Shown piece by piece: positions 28,289 through 33,214 of a stretch of DNA of 33,214 nucleotides. Both the position numbers and the translations under genes were made by a program. How positions within the stretch are numbered: position 1 is the first letter of the stretch; each line of letters begins with the position of its first letter. Under the pieces are notes generated by a model, which was not told the DNA's origin, searched no databases, and saw nothing but the letters and a program-made list of their open reading frames with translations. This DNA is from a virus, in IMG/VR virus record IMGVR_UViG_3300042340_000110, positions 1 through 33,214 of that record; one strand, given 5' to 3'.

Positions 28289-28806
28289 GCGGCAGTGGCC
28301 GTAGAGCAGGCCGTGATCGAGTACCACTCAAGGCACGGCCCCGTGGTGTTATGCCCGAGCAACTGAATGGAGGCAGCGTCGTAGCCAGGCAACTCCGTCA
28401 GATTAAGGCTTCCCAGCGACATGTGGCATGTCTGGCACGTGGCCTGCAACTGAAGCTCCACGGCCGAGTTTGTGCCGCCTGCTTTTCCAAAGATCACGTA
28501 CCGAGTGCACGACGTGTCTGACGTGCCCAGCCCGAGAGCCGGGTTGCACCAGTTGTAGACGCTCGCCGTCTGCGTTGAGCCAGACAGCGTGACGGTCTTG
28601 TAGGTGCCGGTTTCCCAGTTGCCGGTAAAGGTGGCGAGCCGCAATCGAAAGGCGGCAGATTGCAACCGTGGGCTGACGCCCATTGGCATGATGTCTCGGT
28701 CGCCGGCCTCGACTTCACGCACGACAGCCGCAATGCGTTCAGCCGCCGGGCGAGTGAAGGTCACTCGCTCAACACGGGCCGGCTTGCCGTCTGGCTTCTG
28801 TGCCAC
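28285..28806 (-). CDS. Tail-region virion protein (173 aa)
   Basis: GTG 28806 has GAGG seven bases upstream. The product has a helical front (RVTFTRPAAERIAAVVREVE) and a beta-rich body with FRLRLATFTGNWETGTYKTV, VYNWCNPALGLGTSDTSCTR and VELQLQATCQTCHMSLGSLN. Several Cys pairs suggest metal or disulfide links to the Cys-rich neighbour. No family recognised; position after two other tail proteins supports a virion role. Confidence 0.7.
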   Translation of the reverse strand: MAQKPDGKPARVERVTFTRPAAERIAAVVREVEAGDRDIMPMGVSPRLQSAAFRLRLATFTGNWETGTYKTVTLSGSTQTASVYNWCNPALGLGTSDTSCTRYVIFGKAGGTNSAVELQLQATCQTCHMSLGSLNLTELPGYDAASIQLLGHNTTGPCLEWYSITACSTATAA

Positions 28807-28808
28807 GC

Positions 28809-29177
28809 TCAGTCCTCGAGGATGGCAACCAGCAGCCGGTAGCCCTCGGCCGCACCCTGGGCAGCGTAATTGCCAGCCGCCAGCCGCAGCATCGCAGGCT
28901 CGCCGGGACGCAGCTTGACCACAGGATGCAGCGTCGCACCGTCCAGCCGGCCGAAGGTCAGAGTGCAGGTTGTCTGCGTCGTTGTTACCAGAGACCGCAG
29001 GTAAGCCACGCCAAGCGTAGAAAGCGTGGCGGTGCTGATCTGCGACACGGCCGTGCCGATGACAGGCGAGTCGACCTTGTAGCCGGCCACGGCCATCGTT
29101 GCGGTCTGCGTGGCGGCAAACGACTCCGAGACGATGCCCTTGGCCATCGACAGGCTTACGGTGAGAGTGGCAGACAT
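28809..29177 (-). CDS. Tail-region protein (122 aa)
   Basis: ATG 29177 has AGGAG six bases upstream. The product starts MSATLTVSLSMAKGIVSESF and is beta-rich with MAVAGYKVDSPVIGTAVSQI, STLGVAYLRSLVTTTQTTCT and a closing EGYRLLVAILED. No membrane helix. Probably a small structural tail protein; not recognised as a family. Confidence 0.65.
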   Translation of the reverse strand: MSATLTVSLSMAKGIVSESFAATQTATMAVAGYKVDSPVIGTAVSQISTATLSTLGVAYLRSLVTTTQTTCTLTFGRLDGATLHPVVKLRPGEPAMLRLAAGNYAAQGAAEGYRLLVAILED

Positions 29178-29198
29178 GAGACGCTCCTGGGGTAAGTG

Positions 29199-29795
29199 CT
29201 AATTGAAACCGGGTGTGCTAGATCCGCCGCCGGAACCACCTGAGCATGGCGTCGGGACGGCTGGCGTGGGTGCGACAAACGACGCCGGCAGGCACGGCTC
29301 TGCAGGCAAAGACGCAAAGTTTGGCAAATCGTCTCCCGTAGAGACTGGCCCATATTCGTCTGATTGACCTTCGGCGGGCTCCTCGGTCGGTTCCTCACCA
29401 CCGCCACCGTCTTCGCAGTCTTTGCACCCAATGGTGCCGGACACGCTTACGGTTCCGCTTTCAATCAGCTTGGTTGTCTGGATGCCATCAAGGCCGACAT
29501 ACGAAATGCGAATTGCATACGTGCCGTCGACGAAAGTGCAGTTGCCGCAATCGCGCAGCCAGCCAATGTCGACCCCTGAAGAGGACCACGTCATATGCAG
29601 CGTTGACCCGTTAGTTGAAGAAACAGGCAGGGTCGATGACGCGGATTTTCCACGGCCCGTAATCCAAAGCCTGGCCAGCGACGCATCAAAAGCGCGCAGG
29701 TTGTTCTTCGCTAAGTCTGCAGCGGTTGGCGTCCACGACGTGCTGTAGTTGAAGCTGCCGTTTTTGCCGTCCGACCTTACGGAAATGTTTCCCAT
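29199..29795 (-). CDS. Low-complexity-tailed tail protein (198 aa)
   Basis: The N-terminal 120 residues (MGNISVRSDGKNGSFNYSTS, WITGRGKSASSTLPVSS, GVDIGWLRDCGNCTFVDGTY) look like a beta domain with a CGNC pair. The remainder is Gly/Glu/Pro-rich with CKDCEDGGGGEEPTEEPAEG and an end GGSGGGSSTPGFN, likely flexible. AGGAA lies upstream of ATG 29795. Likely a tail spike, linker or receptor-region protein; no catalytic motif seen. Confidence 0.65.
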   Translation of the reverse strand: MGNISVRSDGKNGSFNYSTSWTPTAADLAKNNLRAFDASLARLWITGRGKSASSTLPVSSTNGSTLHMTWSSSGVDIGWLRDCGNCTFVDGTYAIRISYVGLDGIQTTKLIESGTVSVSGTIGCKDCEDGGGGEEPTEEPAEGQSDEYGPVSTGDDLPNFASLPAEPCLPASFVAPTPAVPTPCSGGSGGGSSTPGFN

Positions 29796-29803
29796 ACAAG
29801 TTC

Positions 29804-30655
29804 CTAGAACGTCGGCTCGCCGAAGTATGTGGAAAACGGAACCTGACGATGCACACGTCGACGCAGAATGCGTGGCGGATTGCCGGGCTGCATCATGCGG
29901 CCATCGGCAGCCAAGGCGACGGGATTGGCAGCCGCAACCTTCTCGCCGTCAAGCTCTACAAAGCATCGCTTCCGCTCGCCATTCTCCAAAAAGTTGAAGC
30001 CAACGTCGGGCAGCAGCACAGGCCAGCCAGAGGCCCGATACACAAGCTCGACACTGATCTGGTAATAGCGGACCTCAATGCCATCGACGACTTCCGTGGC
30101 TTGTTGACCGCTAATGCCTTGGCACTTCCACGTATGCGTCGGGCACCCCATATACACGCCGTCATTCAGCGTGTTGGTCACGTAGGCCGCAACAGCCAAA
30201 GGAAACGATGCACGGTTTCCGCTTACCGTGGCACGGATCTCGGCCTCGTCGGTCATGACGTTTTCAATCAGATCCCCGGCAGAGTTGACGATTGGCTTGA
30301 GCTCATCGCCTTCACCAAAGTGCATGACTGTTGGAATCGCCACGCCACCCGTTGAGAACGACCACACGTCAGGACGCAGCAGCGGGTTGGCCTCGTAGTC
30401 CTGCTTTAGAAGCTCGTAGCGGTACGTGATCTCTGCGTGATGGCGATCCGTCTCCGTAACGGATGCGTCGGTCATTCGCAGATACGGGAACTCCGGGTGC
30501 AGCGACCCGTGCACGATTCCAACGGAGTTGATGACCGTCTGCGTCGCCGTCGGCTCGTCAACCGTGACGGCGTACTTGATCTCAGCGGTCGGGCTTTCGC
30601 CGAACTTATGCGAGAACGTGCGTGGAATGACTTCGCGGTAGGAGATGACTGCCAT
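29804..30655 (-). CDS. Tail protein following the tape measure gene (283 aa)
   Basis: ATG 30655 overlaps the tape measure stop as TGATG. The product MAVISYREVIPRTFSHKFGE continues with ETDRHHAEITYRYELLKQDY, SAGDLIENVMTDEAEIRATV and VEVRYYQISVELVYRAS-like strands, all beta-rich and with no membrane helix. Its place directly after the tape measure gene is where distal tail or baseplate hub proteins are found. Not a recognised named family; structural role inferred from context. Confidence 0.72.
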   Translation of the reverse strand: MAVISYREVIPRTFSHKFGESPTAEIKYAVTVDEPTATQTVINSVGIVHGSLHPEFPYLRMTDASVTETDRHHAEITYRYELLKQDYEANPLLRPDVWSFSTGGVAIPTVMHFGEGDELKPIVNSAGDLIENVMTDEAEIRATVSGNRASFPLAVAAYVTNTLNDGVYMGCPTHTWKCQGISGQQATEVVDGIEVRYYQISVELVYRASGWPVLLPDVGFNFLENGERKRCFVELDGEKVAAANPVALAADGRMMQPGNPPRILRRRVHRQVPFSTYFGEPTF

Positions 30656-33214
30656 CAGCCTGCAATCTCCACGGGTGCCGCATTTGCCTTGACGATCTCA
30701 CGCCTAATTTCCTGAAGCTCCCGCAGCTGCTTGCGGTACTCGTCAACGGCAGGATCTTCGCGGCCGGTCGCCAAGGCAAGGAACTGGGACGCACCAGCAC
30801 TGGTGCGGATGTCGTTGCCTTCAAGAGCCTGCTGCGAACGGCGAGACAAGGCGTCCAATCGGTCGGCCTCGATCTCCTGCAGCCGCTCAGCCAGACGCTC
30901 TCTAAGGTCGGCAATTTTCCGCTGCTGCTCCTCTTCCTGCCGCAGCCGATCATCTGCCGCCTTGGCGGCTACCTTTTCGGCTTCCTCGCGGGCCTTCGCC
31001 GCCCCGGTTGCTATGTCACGCTCGCGGGCCTCGGCCTGGTCTAGTTGAGCCAGTCGTGCAGCAGCGGCGTCTGCCGCCGCCTGGTCGTTCGCAGCCCTCG
31101 CGGCTGCCAACTCTTCTTGAACTCGGATGATCTCGCGCTCAATCGCCAGCACGGTCTCTGCGGCCTCGGCCCGCCGGTTGTCGCCGCCGAACTCGTTTTC
31201 CACACGCTGCCGGTCAATCGCTGAATCAACACGCCGCTGGTCCGCCTCAATGGCCGCTTCCGCAGAACGCCTTGCCGCTTCGGCCTTTCGCTCCTCCTCT
31301 TTGGCGGCGTCCTTGATGGTGTCGATCTGCGAACGGTACGCGGCCGTGGCGGTTTCTACTTCCTGCTTGTAGGCAGTCTCATTCAGAATGCCGTTGGCGG
31401 CCTGCTCTTGAAGCCGCTTAAGTGCTTCTTGGAACTGATACGCAGCCTCAAAGCCAGCCTGCCCGAATGCGGCAGACTCAGCGATTGCATCATTCAAGAG
31501 ACTCTGCGTTTGGCTGATCTGATCCACGAAGGTCTCAAATCCCTCGGGCGGCTCAATGCTGCGGATCTCGGCCTGCACCTCGGTTGCTGCAACCTCGACG
31601 CCGCCCAAGAGATCCCGCAGTTGCCCGAAGAACTGCAGGACGTTGAGCCCTGGTATCTGCTGCACGATTGCATCAGCGGCGGCCTGCCCAAGATCAGGGA
31701 AGGCAGACGTGAGCTTTGTGATCGACTCCAGAATCACGTTCGCACCGCCGGTCACGTTGGCTGCGGCGTTGGCGAATGACGCAGTGATCTGATTGCTGGC
31801 ACCCTGGGATGCCAAGGCGGCCCGGTCGAGCTCGTCTCCAAAGCGTTTGATCTGCTCGGCCTGCTTGTCAGTGATGGCCCCGCCGATCCGCTCGAGGTCG
31901 GCCGCTGCCTGGTCGAGCGATGCGAAGATGGGCAGCAGTTCCGTGCCCGACTTGCCGAACAAGTCCATGGCCACCGACGCACGGTCGGCAGGGTCTGTAA
32001 TTCCCGAAATGGCACGGGCCATCTGCCGGAACAACTCTTCCGGCGACTTTGTCTGCAGATCGTCACTCGAGATGCCAAGCGTGCGGAACGCATCCGCCGC
32101 AGCCTTGGAACCGTTCCGAGCGTCGCCGAGCGACCGCAGGAACTTGTTGAACGCACCGCCCAGCGACTCAACGCTTGAGCCCGACGCCTTGGCTGCGGCG
32201 TCTAGCACCTGAATGAACTGGAACGAAACTCCGACACGTTCAGCCAACTGGCCGAGCCGCTCGACTTCGCCTTCCAGTGCGACGAGGTTTTTGGCAACCG
32301 CCACGCCAGCCGCCGTGAACGCGGTGAACGCACCGATGGCCAGCGTTGTCGGATTGACCAGCGTGGCGATCTGCCCGGCGAATGCCTGCAAACCTCCACC
32401 GGCCCCAGAGAAGACACGATTGAGCCCCTCGGCCGCAGATGACAGACCAGACAGCCGGCCAGCCACATTGCCGATAGGGCCTGGCAGTGCCGACAGCAGG
32501 CCTGTCAATTCGTTGAACGCCAGGGTGTTGCCACTGCCGGCCGCGTCTGCAGCGGCGTCGTATCTGGCTGCGGCCACCGTTGCCTTGGCAAAACTCTGAG
32601 CCGACCGCTGCAGGGCAGCGTTGTACGTGTCCTGCGTGATTCGTCCCGCCGCTAGGTGCTGATTGAGCTCAAGCACCTCTTGGTCGTATTTCTGCTGCGG
32701 AGACAGGTTGGCCTGCGTGATCTGTGCGGCACGGGCCAACGCACTTGCACGGTCTGCCTCAGCCTTTGCGGCCGCCTCGTTCGCACCGCTCGCATCGGCC
32801 GCAGCCCGCTCATAGGTCTGCTGCGAGATGGCGCCCTGCTGCAACAAGTCGCTCAGCCGAGCGAGCGTGGCGGCCCGCTTCTCCTCGGCAGTCGCCACCT
32901 GTTGCGTGACACGAGCACCCTCGGCAAAAGCCGCAGCCGAAGCGTTGGCGTCGTTCACGATTGTCTTAAGCTCAGCGGCGTACTGCTCGGCCGAGACTTG
33001 GCCTGTGCGGAATGCACTATTCAGAAACGCTAGGTCGGTGGCAACCTTCTGCTGGGCCGCAACCGCCGCCTCGCTGGATCTGGTGAACGAGTCGAACAGC
33101 GACGCGGCACCGCTGGCCTGCTGCCCGAGCCGTTGCAGCTGGCGATCCACCTGCGACAGACCCTTGGTCATGCCACTGGCATTTGCCGTGAACTGCACGC
33201 CAAGTCCGATCTGC
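30655..33214 (-). CDS. Tail tape measure protein, start beyond the right edge (at least 852 aa)
   Basis: The frame stays open to the window edge and reads QIGLGVQFTANASGMTKGL, so GTG 33198 is not the real start. The front is a long Ala/Gln-rich coiled coil, followed by hydrophobic stretches at LTGLLSALPGPIGNVAGRLS and FTAFTAAGVAVAKNLVALEG, then the tape-measure core ESLGGAFNKFLRSLGDARNG and AVAMDLFGKSGTELLPIFAS-like helices, and a charged coiled-coil end. It sets tail length. By the usual ratio of about 0.15 nm per residue, a tail near 130 nm is suggested, but this uses only the visible part. Confidence 0.93.
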   Translation of the reverse strand, partial: QIGLGVQFTANASGMTKGLSQVDRQLQRLGQQASGAASLFDSFTRSSEAAVAAQQKVATDLAFLNSAFRTGQVSAEQYAAELKTIVNDANASAAAFAEGARVTQQVATAEEKRAATLARLSDLLQQGAISQQTYERAAADASGANEAAAKAEADRASALARAAQITQANLSPQQKYDQEVLELNQHLAAGRITQDTYNAALQRSAQSFAKATVAAARYDAAADAAGSGNTLAFNELTGLLSALPGPIGNVAGRLSGLSSAAEGLNRVFSGAGGGLQAFAGQIATLVNPTTLAIGAFTAFTAAGVAVAKNLVALEGEVERLGQLAERVGVSFQFIQVLDAAAKASGSSVESLGGAFNKFLRSLGDARNGSKAAADAFRTLGISSDDLQTKSPEELFRQMARAISGITDPADRASVAMDLFGKSGTELLPIFASLDQAAADLERIGGAITDKQAEQIKRFGDELDRAALASQGASNQITASFANAAANVTGGANVILESITKLTSAFPDLGQAAADAIVQQIPGLNVLQFFGQLRDLLGGVEVAATEVQAEIRSIEPPEGFETFVDQISQTQSLLNDAIAESAAFGQAGFEAAYQFQEALKRLQEQAANGILNETAYKQEVETATAAYRSQIDTIKDAAKEEERKAEAARRSAEAAIEADQRRVDSAIDRQRVENEFGGDNRRAEAAETVLAIEREIIRVQEELAAARAANDQAAADAAAARLAQLDQAEARERDIATGAAKAREEAEKVAAKAADDRLRQEEEQQRKIADLRERLAERLQEIEADRLDALSRRSQQALEGNDIRTSAGASQFLALATGREDPAVDEYRKQLRELQEIRREIVKANAAPVEIAG

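Overview
The window carries most of the genome of a temperate, long-tailed, HK97-type dsDNA phage (Caudoviricetes, siphovirus-like) of a GC-rich bacterium. No host gene, rRNA, tRNA or CRISPR array was recognised. All genes but one run on the minus strand; only the integrase (23910-24824) runs on the plus strand. The host is not stated by the sequence. High GC, AGGAG-type ribosome sites, very Cys-rich tail proteins and a lipoprotein with CxxCxGxG repeats would suit Planctomycetota or a similar aquatic group, but this is a weak inference.

Layout, read in the direction of transcription (right to left). 33214-27330: tape measure protein (its first codons lie beyond the right edge), then tail-tip and receptor-region proteins. 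27294-24891: small accessory genes, a minimal HExxH metallopeptidase, a calcineurin-like phosphoesterase and an Nmad1/DUF1599-like protein. 24840-22504: lysogeny region with a tyrosine integrase, a divergent excisionase-like gene, small unknown genes, and promoters sharing a repeated operator-like motif. 22291-15597: replication and recombination genes (RecT, winged-helix protein, ParB-like fold protein, DUF1376 replication protein, LexA-type DNA-binding domain, DNA polymerase sliding clamp, HTH protein, RusA resolvase). 15600-10139: methyltransferase, GT-A glycosyltransferase, a second HTH protein, then a putative lysis cluster (two-TM protein, papain-like peptidase, lipoprotein, two one-TM proteins) and a LamG-like protein. 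10071-1: a small virion-type protein, two HNH endonucleases, small and large terminase, portal, prohead protease, a Zn-ribbon mini-protein, major capsid protein, a glycosyltransferase-like protein, head-tail connectors and the first codons of a DUF3168 tail-completion protein.

The gene order closes only as a circle: head completion runs off the left edge and the tape measure enters from the right edge. The missing piece should hold the rest of DUF3168, the tail tube protein and the tail assembly chaperones. Because the integrase is internal and flanked on both sides by phage genes, the sequence represents the free (circular or permuted) phage form, not an integrated prophage.

The genes are packed very tightly. 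Most stop and start codons overlap by 1, 4 or 8 bases, so long polycistronic messages with translational coupling are expected. Most interesting are a 10-bp hairpin that holds the HNH gene start codon in its stem and its Shine-Dalgarno in its loop, the six-zinc-knuckle HNH protein behind it, four copies of CCAACTACCG at three minus-strand promoters around the integrase, and a papain-like peptidase as the only lysin candidate.
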